From: Mangrovimonas aestuarii
GTDB lineage: Bacteria > Bacteroidota > Bacteroidia > Flavobacteriales > Flavobacteriaceae
Direction: 5' to 3'
Assembly (NCBI RefSeq): GCF_028767185.1
Contig: NZ_JARACK010000007.1
Coordinates: forward strand, 62,001 to 126,000
DNA length: 64,000 nt
In this document: positions 9,801-17,233 of the stretch, piece after piece
Numbering within the stretch: the first letter of the stretch is position 1
Layout of the letters: each line of letters starts with the position of its first letter
The notes under the pieces: generated by a model
What the model saw: only the letters and a program-made list of their open reading frames with translations
Database searches by the model: none
Told to the model about the DNA's origin: nothing
Position numbers and translations under genes: made by a program

Positions 9801-10278
9801 TCACCAGAATTACAAACTATATGGCAATCTAGCGCTCATACCTACTAAAAATTTCTTTTACGGTATGAAATTACGGGAAGAAGCCCTCATAGAACTTGAA
9901 CCAGGAAAAACAATAATCGTTAAGCTCCTTTCCGTTTCTACACCAAATGAAGAAGGGATTCGTATCGTATTTTTTAAAGTGAATGGAGAAAACCGATATG
10001 TGGAGGTTGTAGATAAATCCATGGAAATCAAAAACGAAAAAAACAAACAAGCAGAAGAGGAAAACCCAAATGAAATTGGAGCTCCTTTACAGGGCTTGTT
10101 GTACAAGGTTTTAGTAAAACGAGGTCAAAAAGTAAAAAAGAACGAGCCTTTGTTCATTATCGAAGCCATGAAAATGGAAACTACAGTAACCGCTTTTAAA
10201 GACTGTAAAATAAAATCTATACACCTGCCGTCTGGAATTATGGCAATGAAGAACGATCTGGTAATGACATTGGAGTAA
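6829..10278 (+). CDS. pyc: pyruvate carboxylase
   Basis: An 1149-residue single-chain enzyme that carboxylates pyruvate to oxaloacetate with ATP and biotin (anaplerosis, gluconeogenesis). Order of domains: biotin carboxylase (about 1-450) with VLVANRGEIAIRVFRA, the ATP-grasp glycine loop AAAGGGGRGMR and EVNPRIQVEHTVTE; carboxyltransferase (about 530-800) with CDTTMRDAHQSLLATRMRT and the metal-binding HLHTHDT; the PYC_OADA conserved domain (about 820-1030); and the biotinyl domain at the end, with EAMKM whose Lys is about residue 1115. The length and order are those of a complete alpha4-type enzyme. The upstream unknown gene is 9 bp away and a hairpin terminator follows. Confidence 0.98.
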   Translation: MKIKKVLVANRGEIAIRVFRACTEINLKTVAIYTYEDRYSQHRYKADESYLIGDETEPLKPYLDIEGIIHLAKSKNVDAIHPGYGFLAENSEFARRCAENNIIFIGPDPDIMDALGDKIAAKKIAQKNNVPIIESSTKKLSSIKIALSEAEKIGFPVMLKAAAGGGGRGMRLILSQEDMESNFNSARNEALNAFGDDTVFLEKYIDDPKHLEVQIVADKHGNIMHLYERDCSVQRRHQKVVEVAPSFNVSEEVKQHLYRYALAIAKAVKYNNIGTVEFLVDKSDNVFFIEVNPRIQVEHTVTEMVTGIDLVKTQIFVAAGYKLSDRQIKMYDQESLKPHGFALQCRITTEDPENDFTPDYGTITTYRSASGMGIRLDAGSIYQAYSVSPFFDSMLVKVSAQARTLDGAVRKMVRALKEFRIRGVKTNIHFLQNVIQHKTFKEGQATVNFIKDTPSLFKIKLPQDRASKVTKYLAEIIVNGNPDVKRFDPNKTFRTPKIPSFNPSEPFPEGTKDMLNKLGAEKFCEWLKNEKKIHYCDTTMRDAHQSLLATRMRTFDMLKVAESFAKNHPNTFSLEVWGGATFDVCLRFLHESPWTRLRELRKAIPNILFQMLLRGSNGVGYKAYPDNLIEKFVEKSWENGIDLFRIFDSLNWVKAMEPSIKYVRNTGGIAEAAISYTGDFTDPKQKKYNLKYYKQLAKDLENAGAHMIAIKDMAGLLKPYAATELVTELKSTVSLPIHLHTHDTSSIQAATYLKAIEAGVDVIDVALGGLSGLTSQPNFNSVVEMMKRHERAHDFDIDTLNKFSNYWEDTREMYYPFESGLKAGTAEVFQHEIPGGQYSNLRPQAEALGLGNRFDEVKSMYTKVNQMLGDLVKVTPSSKVVGDMAIFMVTNNLTPEKVMETGNEISFPDSLINFFKGDLGQPVGGFPKDLQKLVLKNIKPYTERPNAHLEPIDFPNEYEAFKKKFQKGFTRAIEIEDFLSYCLYPKVFEDAHQNYKLYGNLALIPTKNFFYGMKLREEALIELEPGKTIIVKLLSVSTPNEEGIRIVFFKVNGENRYVEVVDKSMEIKNEKNKQAEEENPNEIGAPLQGLLYKVLVKRGQKVKKNEPLFIIEAMKMETTVTAFKDCKIKSIHLPSGIMAMKNDLVMTLE

Positions 10279-10306
10279 GCACTAACATTCTCTTTTGTGT
10301 AACTTG

Positions 10307-10336
10307 CAGGAGTATTTCAATATACTCCTGTTATTT
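10307..10336 (+). terminator. intrinsic terminator after pyc
   Basis: A perfect 9-bp stem, CAGGAGTAT (10307-10315) with ATACTCCTG (10322-10330), and a 6-nt loop, followed by a T-rich tail. It ends immediately before the ATG of the AlkB-like gene, so that gene either has read-through transcription or a promoter inside this short gap. Confidence 0.65.
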
Positions 10337-10337
10337 T

Positions 10338-10931
10338 ATGCTTTTCAACGAACCTATACGACTCCCTTTACAACAAGCAGACGTTATTTACTATCAAAAT
10401 TTCTTTGCCCCTTCTGTGGCCGACAAGTATTTTGAGATATTGTATAAAGAAATCCCCTGGCAACAGGATAATATTACAGTATTTGGAAAAACTTATCCGC
10501 AGCCTAGGTTAACAGCCTTCTTTGCCAACAATAATCTTCCTTACTCCTATTCCGGAATAACGATGACCCCTCATTTATTCTCTCCTACCTTAATTGAGAT
10601 AAAAACAGCTATCGAAAACATTGCAGATATTGAATTTACGAGCTGTCTGGCCAACCTATACAGAAATGGGCAGGATAGTAACGGTTGGCATTCCGACAAT
10701 GAAAGTTCATTGGGAAAACATCCCTTAATAGCTTCAATAAGCTTGGGTGCTACAAGACGTTTTGCACTAAAACACAAATCCAATAAAAATTGGAAACACA
10801 GTATCGATTTAAAACACGGAAGTTTACTAATTATGAAAGGAGAAACCCAAGAACACTGGCTGCATCAAATTCCTAAAACAAAAAAAGTCGTTGGATCTCG
10901 TTTAAATCTTACCCTTAGGATTATAAAATAA
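10338..10931 (+). CDS. alkB: AlkB-like 2-oxoglutarate/Fe(II) dioxygenase
   Basis: A 197-residue protein of the AlkB family, which repairs alkylated bases (1-methyladenine, 3-methylcytosine) by oxidative demethylation. Visible motifs: NGWHSDNE supplies the HxD iron ligands, EHWLHQIPKT the distal His, and GSRLNLTLR the Arg residues that bind 2-oxoglutarate. TRRFALKHK is the conserved strand before the distal His. The length fits short bacterial AlkB2/ABH2-like proteins. The ATG is only 1 bp after the pyc terminator tail. No ada-type regulator is adjacent. Confidence 0.92.
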   Translation: MLFNEPIRLPLQQADVIYYQNFFAPSVADKYFEILYKEIPWQQDNITVFGKTYPQPRLTAFFANNNLPYSYSGITMTPHLFSPTLIEIKTAIENIADIEFTSCLANLYRNGQDSNGWHSDNESSLGKHPLIASISLGATRRFALKHKSNKNWKHSIDLKHGSLLIMKGETQEHWLHQIPKTKKVVGSRLNLTLRIIK

Positions 10932-10966
10932 GAAACCGAGTTCCCTCAAACTCGGTTCCTATTCTT
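10932..10966 (+). terminator. hairpin after the AlkB-like gene
   Basis: AACCGAGTT (10934-10942) pairs perfectly with AACTCGGTT (10949-10957). The tail is only moderately T-rich (CCTATTCTTT), so this is a weak or non-canonical terminator. Confidence 0.5.
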
Positions 10967-11091
10967 TGCATTTATACTGTAAGGAAGATTTAGGGTCTCT
11001 AAAGATCTTCAACACAATGCAAATATTAATTAATTAATCCATTGAACTAAAAAGTATTTCTTTTAGTACAATTCAAATGTAGGACAATAAA

Positions 11092-11190
11092 TTTAACACT
11101 TACGGTAAAAACCGTAAATATTCGATTAAAAACACTTTTTTTTAACACTTACCGACTAAAAACATAATTCAACGACTAAAAACACCGTAA
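11092..11190 (+). promoter_or_regulatory. cluster of repeats in the leader of the hydrolase gene
   Basis: In the 366-bp gap before the hydrolase gene there is a 6/4/6 inverted repeat, TACGGT-AAAA-ACCGTA (11101-11116). Three copies of CGAYTAAAAAC start at 11123, 11153 and 11173, that is 30 and 20 bp apart, on the same helix face. The phrase TTTAACACTTAC also occurs twice (11092 and 11141). Such phased direct repeats are typical operator arrays. A related repeat pair lies before the next gene. The regulator is unknown. Confidence 0.45.
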
Positions 11191-11297
11191 TTTCATATTA
11201 AAATCAATAACAATTACGGTTTTCCATTAATCATTTTTACGCTAATTTTACGTTTAGAATTGCAACTAAAACGAATTCATTTTATCCAATCTAAATT

Positions 11298-12224
11298 ATG
11301 AAACTACTATTCTCTATAATTTTCTTTTGTTTTTCTTCTATTATAATTGCTCAGGAAAACAAGTTTTTCAGTGAAGATTTAAGTATTAATAAGCTTATTG
11401 ACGGTACGCTGCTCACTCCCAATAAAGCGACAAAACAAACTCCTCTAGCGATTATTATACCAGGGTCTGGTCCAACCAATAGAAACGGTAATCAAAACTT
11501 TTTAAAAAATAATTCCTTAAAGAAATTAGCTGAAGCCTTAAGTAATGAAGGTATTGCAACATTTAGATATGACAAACGTATTGTTAAACAAATAAGACAA
11601 AACAATGTTGACAAGGAAATAACATTTGATGACTTTATAACCGATGCTAACTCTGTTCTTGAATATTTTATAAACGAGGATAAATTTGGAAAAATCTATG
11701 TTATTGGCCACAGTCAAGGGAGTTTAGTAGGAATGATTGCCGCCAAAGGAAAGGCCAATGGATTTGTATCCCTTGCTGGACCTGGTAAGCCAATAGATGA
11801 AGTGCTGTATGAACAAATCTCAAAAACCGCTCCCGGCTTTTCTGAAGAAGTAAAAAAAACGCTGGAAATTATGAAAAGTGGAAACACAACTGACGAGTAT
11901 CCTCCAGCATTAGTAACCATTTTCAATAAAGACTTACAACCGTTTCTAATCAATTGGATGCAGTACAATCCCAGTGAAGAAATAAAGAATCTAACTATCC
12001 CAGTACTGATTATTAATGGCACTAAAGATCTTCAGGTTACAGAAGAAGAAGCTAAACTGCTTAAGGAAGCTTCTCCAGATGCCCAATTGGTAATCATTAA
12101 AGACATGAACCATGTATTGGTTCCTATTGAAGGAGACGATCTCGAAAACTCTAAATCATACAACGAATCGTTCAGAAAACTATCTCCAGAACTAATCAAT
12201 AGTATTGTATCATTCATAAAATAA
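11298..12224 (+). CDS. secreted alpha/beta hydrolase
   Basis: A 308-residue protein with a signal peptide (MKLLFSIIFFCFSSIIIAQ). It has the alpha/beta-hydrolase landmarks: the oxyanion region IIIPGSGPTNRNGN, the nucleophile elbow IGHSQGS with Ser at about 139, an Asp in INGTKDLQV and the catalytic His in DMNHVL. It probably hydrolyses an ester or peptide in the periplasm; the substrate cannot be inferred. The gene stands alone behind a long leader with repeats and is followed by the porin-like gene, whose leader has a similar repeat. Confidence 0.88.
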   Translation: MKLLFSIIFFCFSSIIIAQENKFFSEDLSINKLIDGTLLTPNKATKQTPLAIIIPGSGPTNRNGNQNFLKNNSLKKLAEALSNEGIATFRYDKRIVKQIRQNNVDKEITFDDFITDANSVLEYFINEDKFGKIYVIGHSQGSLVGMIAAKGKANGFVSLAGPGKPIDEVLYEQISKTAPGFSEEVKKTLEIMKSGNTTDEYPPALVTIFNKDLQPFLINWMQYNPSEEIKNLTIPVLIINGTKDLQVTEEEAKLLKEASPDAQLVIIKDMNHVLVPIEGDDLENSKSYNESFRKLSPELINSIVSFIK

Positions 12225-12271
12225 AAAAGGGTAACAATATTTAATTGGGAAACTTTATCCCCTCCACTTAC

Positions 12272-12305
12272 AATCAACGATAAAACACTGATAATCAACG
12301 ATAAA
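12272..12305 (+). promoter_or_regulatory. 21-bp spaced direct repeat upstream of the barrel gene
   Basis: AATCAACGATAAA occurs at 12272-12284 and again at 12293-12305, a period of 21 bp. The same core (CAACGA followed by TAAAA) appears before the hydrolase gene at about 11170. Paired 9-13-bp repeats two helical turns apart are the usual site of dimeric activators such as LytTR-type or response regulators. Confidence 0.45.
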
Positions 12306-12366
12306 TTATTGAGAATTCATATAAGCCTTGTAGATTTAACAATCTAATTCCCAATAATATAAATTG

Positions 12367-13095
12367 ATGTCTAGATTTATTCTTGGTGCATTTCTATACT
12401 TTTGCTTCATCCCTCTATCCCTTGCACAGGATTTTTCAGTTGGGGTACGTGGCGGCATAAACCAATACAGTATTGGCGACATTAATTCCAGAGGAGGCTC
12501 TTTTGAATCAGGTCATCCCGATGAAGTTTTTTCTCCAAAAAAGAAAATTGGATATCAATTTGGTGCTTATGTCAACATTCAATTCAACAAGTTTTTTATC
12601 AGGCCTGAGATAAACTACAGCAAATCGAAAAACAGTTATGATTTTCCAGACAAAGAATCGTACTGGAAAAGCTCCAAAATAGAAATTCCCGTTTTATTTG
12701 GATATGAAATATTTAAACCTGTTTCTATTTATGCAGGTCCTATCTTTAATTTTTATGGCGATACCACTCTCGATGGCGTCCAAGTAACATCGTATAGCGA
12801 TGGGGGTCCTGATTTAGATGACACTACAATGAATTTAGTCTTTGGAGTGATGGCTAAATATGGGCGTTTTGGTCTAGATCTTCGTTATGAATATGGACTT
12901 AAGGAAACCGAAGAAGAGCTACTCGACATCATTCATAGCAGCTATGGCGTAAACCTAGCCGACTTAAGGAGTTATAGACCAGGAGTTTTAAGCTTGAGTT
13001 TATCTATTGACATTTTTCGAACAAACCCTGACGATATTGGTGGCTTGTTTTCTGGGCTCTTCAGAAGTGATCACTGTTACTGTCCGTATAATTAA
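12367..13095 (+). CDS. outer membrane beta-barrel protein (porin-like)
   Basis: A 242-residue protein. The frame includes an upstream TTG, but the ATG at 12367 starts the signal peptide (SRFILGAFLYFCFIPLSLAQ). The mature part shows alternating beta strands with aromatic girdles (FSVGVRGGINQYS, YQFGAYVNIQFN, FIRPEINYSKS, FGLDLRYEYGL), the pattern of OMP_b-brl_2 small barrels. It sits in the outer membrane, function unknown. A strong terminator follows. The upstream repeat pair suggests co-regulation with the secreted hydrolase. Confidence 0.82.
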   Translation: MSRFILGAFLYFCFIPLSLAQDFSVGVRGGINQYSIGDINSRGGSFESGHPDEVFSPKKKIGYQFGAYVNIQFNKFFIRPEINYSKSKNSYDFPDKESYWKSSKIEIPVLFGYEIFKPVSIYAGPIFNFYGDTTLDGVQVTSYSDGGPDLDDTTMNLVFGVMAKYGRFGLDLRYEYGLKETEEELLDIIHSSYGVNLADLRSYRPGVLSLSLSIDIFRTNPDDIGGLFSGLFRSDHCYCPYN

Positions 13096-13113
13096 ATTAC
13101 CTCCTTTCTAAAT

Positions 13114-13147
13114 AAAAAAAAGCATCCAATAACTGGATGCTTTTTTT
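13114..13147 (+). terminator. intrinsic terminator after the barrel gene
   Basis: GCATCCA (13122-13128) and TGGATGC (13134-13140), flanked by an A run and a T run of seven. The stem with symmetrical A/T tracts may work in both directions. Confidence 0.85.
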
Positions 13148-13269
13148 AATAACTAACCAACCAAAAATATAAAATACTACTTTAAAGTCAAGCAGTAATT
13201 TACATTATAAGTAAGGCAATCACTGTGCCAAAAAAATGATTTGCAGAGTTAAATATTTTAACATATCTT

Positions 13270-13292
13270 AGTGATATCATTTTAATATCACT
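13270..13292 (+). promoter_or_regulatory. palindrome before the SPFH operon, candidate operator
   Basis: AGTGATAT (13270-13277), 7 nt, ATATCACT (13285-13292), a perfect 8-bp inverted repeat ending 13 bp before the ATG of the SPFH gene. The operon encodes an Arc-type repressor, so autoregulation at this palindrome is a reasonable guess. It could also be an mRNA hairpin. Confidence 0.4.
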
Positions 13293-13305
13293 TTAAATCA
13301 CAATC

Positions 13306-14166
13306 ATGAAGCAAGAAAAATCAATCACACCTGCAAACGGTTACTTTATGTTATTTGCCAGTTTAGCATTCCTTGCCGGCGGGATAGTAGGAATTTCTAC
13401 CACTAACAACCCTTGGTTTGTAGCCTTTATTGTCTTGGCTATTTTTTTGGCACCCGGCTTTGTAATGGTACAACCTAATAATTCCAGAGTATTACTGCTA
13501 TTTGGGAAATACGTAGGCTCTATTAAAAAGAACGGTTTTTACTGGGTGAACCCTTTCTTTACCAAAAAGAAAATTTCCCTTAGAGCACGAAACTTTGACA
13601 GTGAAAGACTAAAGGTTAACGATAAAATTGGTAATCCGGTAATGATTAGCACCATATTGGTTTGGCGTGTTTTAGACACCTACAAAGCGGCTTTTGACGT
13701 TGACAATTATGAAAACTTCGTTAAAGTTCAAACCGATGCGGCTGTACGAAAATTAGCGAGCATGTATCCCTATGATAACTTTGCAGACGAAGGTCATGAT
13801 GAAGACATCACACTACGTTCTAGTGTAAATGAAGTAAGTGAAGCTTTAGAAAAGGAAATTGAAGAACGCCTGTCTATTGCAGGAATAGAGGTTTTGGAAG
13901 CTAGAATTGGGTATCTGGCTTATGCCCAAGAAATCGCCAATGCCATGCTAAAACGTCAGCAAGCTACTGCCATTGTTGCTGCTCGTCACAAAATTGTAGA
14001 AGGTGCTGTTAGTATGGTAGAAATGGCTTTGGAAGAACTGAGTAAAAAAGGTGTTGTAGAACTTGACGAAGAACGTAAAGCTGCAATGGTAAGCAACCTT
14101 ATGGTGGTATTGTGTGGAGATAAGGACACTGCCCCCGTAATCAATACAGGAACACTAAACCACTAA
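13306..14166 (+). CDS. SPFH domain (stomatin/prohibitin-like) membrane protein
   Basis: A 286-residue protein with two hydrophobic segments at the N-terminus (about 12-30 and 36-53), followed by the SPFH/band-7 domain (about 55-230; VMVQPNNSRVLLLFGKYVGS, GFYWVNPF, then a VLDTYKAAFDVDNYENFVKVQ region). It ends in a helical tail with a QQATAIVAARHKIVEGAV stretch. SPFH proteins form membrane scaffolds, often with partner proteases or membrane proteins. It leads a four-gene cluster with DUF4177, DUF1648 and Arc-type genes, which are 11, 2 and 67 bp apart. Confidence 0.93.
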   Translation: MKQEKSITPANGYFMLFASLAFLAGGIVGISTTNNPWFVAFIVLAIFLAPGFVMVQPNNSRVLLLFGKYVGSIKKNGFYWVNPFFTKKKISLRARNFDSERLKVNDKIGNPVMISTILVWRVLDTYKAAFDVDNYENFVKVQTDAAVRKLASMYPYDNFADEGHDEDITLRSSVNEVSEALEKEIEERLSIAGIEVLEARIGYLAYAQEIANAMLKRQQATAIVAARHKIVEGAVSMVEMALEELSKKGVVELDEERKAAMVSNLMVVLCGDKDTAPVINTGTLNH

Positions 14167-14177
14167 TTAATACCATA

Positions 14178-14351
14178 ATGAAAGAATATAAAGTTGTAGA
14201 ATCTAAGCTTGGATTTAGAGATAGAACCCATAAACTGGAAAATTTACTTAATGAATATGCTAGAACCGGATGGGCACTTACCAAAACCATTGTACCACAT
14301 GGTGCAACATACCCAACATTAATAATATTTGAGCGCAATAAAAACAGATAA
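14178..14351 (+). CDS. DUF4177 small protein
   Basis: A 57-residue ORF beginning at an ATG 11 bp after the SPFH stop (MKEYKVVESKLG...) and ending in a FERNKNR tail. The pattern, an EYKVV strand, a KLENLLNEYARTGWAL helix and an IIFER strand, is that of DUF4177 proteins of about 60 residues. Function unknown. Its stop is 2 bp before the next start, so expression is probably coupled. Short, but placement and composition support it. Confidence 0.8.
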   Translation: MKEYKVVESKLGFRDRTHKLENLLNEYARTGWALTKTIVPHGATYPTLIIFERNKNR

Positions 14352-14353
14352 CA

Positions 14354-14860
14354 TTGAAAACAAACAGACCCAAAATAGAGGTACCTCTGCAGCCAATAGA
14401 CATAGCTGTAGATATAATTTCGGCTTTGATTATTGTTGCTTTAATAACATACACCTATTTAAGTTACACGAATCTACCTGAAACAATACCTACACACTAC
14501 AATGCAAGTGGTGAAGTAGATGGGTTTGGAGGAAAAAATACTATTTGGTTACTACCCGGTATATGTACACTAATGTTTACTGGACTATTTATACTCAACA
14601 AGTTTCCCCACCTACATAATTATATGGTGAACATTACCGAAGAAAATGCATTAAAAAATTATAGGTTGAGTACGAGATTGGTACGCTTCCTTAATTTGTT
14701 TACAATTCTAATGATGGGGTACATTCAGTATACAACTCTGGAATCGGCTAAAGGAGAACATCATCATTTAGGAGCATGGTTTACGCCTAGTATTATAATT
14801 GGTAGCCTTCTCCCAATAATATTTGTATTTTATTTAAGTAATAAGATAAATAACGAATAG
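14354..14860 (+). CDS. DUF1648 membrane protein
   Basis: A 168-residue membrane protein with a TTG start 2 bp after the DUF4177 stop; no suitable ATG exists. Segments are at about 18-38, 66-82, 110-125 and 142-162. LPETIPTHYNASGEVDGFGGKNTIWLLP is the DUF1648 signature (here given as LPETIPTHYN and GEVDGFG), seen in membrane subunits near SdpI-type immunity proteins and ABC systems. The role in this cluster is unknown. The tight spacing and unusual start point to translational coupling. Confidence 0.82.
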   Translation: MKTNRPKIEVPLQPIDIAVDIISALIIVALITYTYLSYTNLPETIPTHYNASGEVDGFGGKNTIWLLPGICTLMFTGLFILNKFPHLHNYMVNITEENALKNYRLSTRLVRFLNLFTILMMGYIQYTTLESAKGEHHHLGAWFTPSIIIGSLLPIIFVFYLSNKINNE

Positions 14861-14927
14861 GATAAAGAAAATCTATTTTAGATCAAACCTATTGCTTTAA
14901 GAAGATTGATATTATAAAAAATAACAC

Positions 14928-15104
14928 ATGGCAAAAAAGAAAGCCTTTGCATTACGGATAAATGAAGATATGCTCAAGGCCATTGAAAAATGGGCCTCAG
15001 ACGAGTTCCGTAGTACCAATGGCCAAATAGAATGGATGCTGATGAAAGCCTTAAAGGAAGCCAAACGGGAACCCAAACAAAAAAAGGATAACAGCGACCA
15101 ATAG
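14928..15104 (+). CDS. Arc-type ribbon-helix-helix DNA-binding protein
   Basis: A 58-residue protein with KKAFALRINEDMLKAIEKWA followed by SDEFRSTNGQIEWMLMKALKE, the beta-strand, helix, helix pattern of Arc/MetJ repressors. The alternating FALRI strand would contact DNA as a dimer. It closes the SPFH cluster and may repress it; a palindrome lies just before the SPFH gene. Its stop codon is inside the loop and second arm of a terminator hairpin, so coding and termination overlap. Confidence 0.85.
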   Translation: MAKKKAFALRINEDMLKAIEKWASDEFRSTNGQIEWMLMKALKEAKREPKQKKDNSDQ

Positions 15105-15116
15105 GTCGCTTTTTTT
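15093..15116 (+). terminator. intrinsic terminator overlapping the Arc stop codon
   Basis: AGCGACC (15093-15099), loop AATA, GGTCGCT (15104-15110), then a T run to 15116. The TAG stop of the repressor gene (15102-15104) lies in this hairpin. Confidence 0.85.
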
Positions 15117-15164
15117 ATACTCTTTATTTTTGGTATTTTGCGCCCAATTAAAAACAAAATTGTC

Positions 15165-16430
15165 ATGGACAACCAACCAATATTTACAAACGATGCTATT
15201 GTATTTGGCTTATTAATGCTGGCCCTTGGTTTCGTTTTCTACACCGAATCGAAAAAAACAGGGTTTTGGGCCAAGTTTTACAAAATAGTTCCTGGACTAT
15301 TAATGTGCTACATGATTCCAGCCATATTTAATTCCCTAGGGCTTATTTCTGCAGATGTTTCCAAGACCTACTTCATTGCTAGCCGCTATCTTTTACCGGC
15401 ATCACTGGTTTTGCTTACTATTAGTATTGATTTAAAAGCCGTTTTTAATTTAGGGTGGAAAGCATTAATTATGTTTTTTACAGGAACTATAGGAATTGTT
15501 ATTGGTGGCCCACTTGCCATTCTCTTAATCTCCATTTTTTCTCCAGAAACAGTTGGTGGAGCAGGGTTCGATGCTACCTGGAGAGGATTAGCCACATTAG
15601 CAGGAAGTTGGATTGGTGGCGGTGCGAATCAAGCTGCGATGCTGGAAATCTATCAATACAATCAAGAACTTTATGGCGGAATGGTTTTAGTAGATATTGT
15701 TGTTGCCAATATCTGGATGGCTGTCATCCTTATAGGTATCGGTAAGCGCAAGAAAATAGACAATTGGCTTAAAGCCGATAATACTGCTATCAATCAGCTG
15801 CAAGAGAAAGTTCAAAACTTTAGTGAAAAAGTGACAAGAAACCCTACTCTAACCGATTTAATGATGATATTAACATTTGCATTTGTTGCTGTAGGTATCT
15901 CGCATTTCGGTTCGGAAAAAATATCAGCTTTCCTAAGTGAAAATTTCGAAGCGGTAAGTGACCCTAAAAGTGCTTTATCATCTTTTGGAAGCAGTTTCTT
16001 CTGGTTAATCTCCATTGCTACCCTAATAGGTATTCTACTTTCGTTTACAAAAGCCAAAAACTACGAAGGTGCTGGAGCAAGTAAAGTAGGTAGCGTATTT
16101 ATCTACATACTTGTGGCAACCATCGGAATGAAAATGGATTTGGTGAAAATTTTTGAAAACCCATGGCTTATACTTGTTGGTCTAGTATGGATGGCCATTC
16201 ATGCTGGGTTATTGATTTTAGTTGCCAAACTTATTAAAGCTCCATATTTCTTTTTGGCAGTAGGAAGTCAAGCTAACGTAGGAGGCGCTGCATCTGCTCC
16301 GGTAGTTGCCGCAGCATTCCACCCTTCTTTAGCCACCGTAGGAGCGCTTTTAGCCGTGTTTGGTTATGTAGTGGGAACTTATGGTGCCATTCTCTGTGCC
16401 GAGCTCATGAAAATTGCTTCGGGAGGATAA
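15165..16430 (+). CDS. DUF819 family membrane protein
   Basis: A 421-residue transporter-like membrane protein with about ten to twelve hydrophobic segments. The open frame extends to a TTG at 15138, but MDNQPIFTNDA at 15165 is the likely start. Family features are the repeated glycine-rich segments GSWIGGGANQAAM (about 160) and GSQANVGGAASAPVVAAAFHP (about 370), which suggest two inverted halves as in the bile-acid/AbgT-like fold. The substrate is unknown. A TATTTTTG box at 15125-15132 could be its -7 element. It is a single-gene unit behind the Arc terminator. Confidence 0.9.
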   Translation: MDNQPIFTNDAIVFGLLMLALGFVFYTESKKTGFWAKFYKIVPGLLMCYMIPAIFNSLGLISADVSKTYFIASRYLLPASLVLLTISIDLKAVFNLGWKALIMFFTGTIGIVIGGPLAILLISIFSPETVGGAGFDATWRGLATLAGSWIGGGANQAAMLEIYQYNQELYGGMVLVDIVVANIWMAVILIGIGKRKKIDNWLKADNTAINQLQEKVQNFSEKVTRNPTLTDLMMILTFAFVAVGISHFGSEKISAFLSENFEAVSDPKSALSSFGSSFFWLISIATLIGILLSFTKAKNYEGAGASKVGSVFIYILVATIGMKMDLVKIFENPWLILVGLVWMAIHAGLLILVAKLIKAPYFFLAVGSQANVGGAASAPVVAAAFHPSLATVGALLAVFGYVVGTYGAILCAELMKIASGG

Positions 16431-16481
16431 TCGTATCAAAATTATAATGATATTTACCAACATTTATATTAAACGCCAATA

Positions 16482-17183
16482 ATGAAAAAACTTGTATACT
16501 TATTACTTCTTAGCTTATCATTTTCTTGTGGTAAAGAACAAAATGAACTTACTGTAAAAGGAACCGTAAAGGGATTACAAAAAGGGACCCTTTATCTTCA
16601 AAAAGCACAGGACACACTTTTTGTTTCTGTGGACTCAGTACAAATCAATGGAGACCCTTCATTTGAGTTACACGCTAATATTGAGAGTCCGGAAGTATTC
16701 TACTTGGTATTGGATAAAAATGATAGTAAGGAAGAGAGCATTCCATTTTTTGCCAACAATGGTGTCACTGAAATTAACACAAGCCTTAAAAATTTTGTTT
16801 ATGATGCCAAAATAAAGGGTTCTGAACAGCAAAAAACTTGGGAAGACTATCAACTCATGATGTCGAAATTCAATAATAGGAACTTGGAAATGCTAAAAGA
16901 AAACCTGGAGGCACAACGCGATGGAGACTCTAGTAAAATGATAAATTCCCAAAAGCAATACGACAATCTTTTAAAACGCAAATATCTTTACACGGTAAAC
17001 TTTGCCGTTAACCATAAAAACAGCGAGGTAGCACCTTATTTAGCCCTAACTGAGGTATACAATGCCAACATTAAATTATTGGATACCATAAACAATGTTT
17101 TGACCCCAGAGATTAAGTCTTCTAAATACGGAAAGGCTCTTGATAGCTTTATCGCTGAAATCAAGTCTAAGGAACAGAAATAA
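16482..17183 (+). CDS. DUF4369 lipoprotein
   Basis: A 233-residue protein with a lipoprotein signal (KLVYLLLLSLSFSCGK; lipid-modified Cys at about 16). Residues 22-120 fit DUF4369 (LTVKGTVKGLQKGTLYLQKA and a FELHANIESPEVFYLVL strand), usually the N-terminal part of periplasmic thioredoxin-like proteins. Here the C-terminal half is only helical (about 125-233), and no CxxC thioredoxin domain follows. It therefore probably lacks redox activity and has a structural or binding role at the outer or inner membrane. A terminator follows. Confidence 0.8.
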   Translation: MKKLVYLLLLSLSFSCGKEQNELTVKGTVKGLQKGTLYLQKAQDTLFVSVDSVQINGDPSFELHANIESPEVFYLVLDKNDSKEESIPFFANNGVTEINTSLKNFVYDAKIKGSEQQKTWEDYQLMMSKFNNRNLEMLKENLEAQRDGDSSKMINSQKQYDNLLKRKYLYTVNFAVNHKNSEVAPYLALTEVYNANIKLLDTINNVLTPEIKSSKYGKALDSFIAEIKSKEQK

Positions 17184-17202
17184 GACAACCATATATCAAT
17201 CA

Positions 17203-17233
17203 AAAAAAGCCCATGTTACTTCTGGGCTTTTTT
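17203..17233 (+). terminator. intrinsic terminator after the DUF4369 gene
   Basis: AAAAAGCCCA (17204-17213) pairs with TGGGCTTTTT (17223-17232), with a T run. The following 214 bp up to the tRNA terminator hold nothing I can recognise. Confidence 0.85.

Noticed and set aside
15455-15745. Alternative-frame ORF inside the DUF819 gene
   Set aside because: Rich in Trp, Cys and Arg with no start context; a shadow of the real membrane protein frame.
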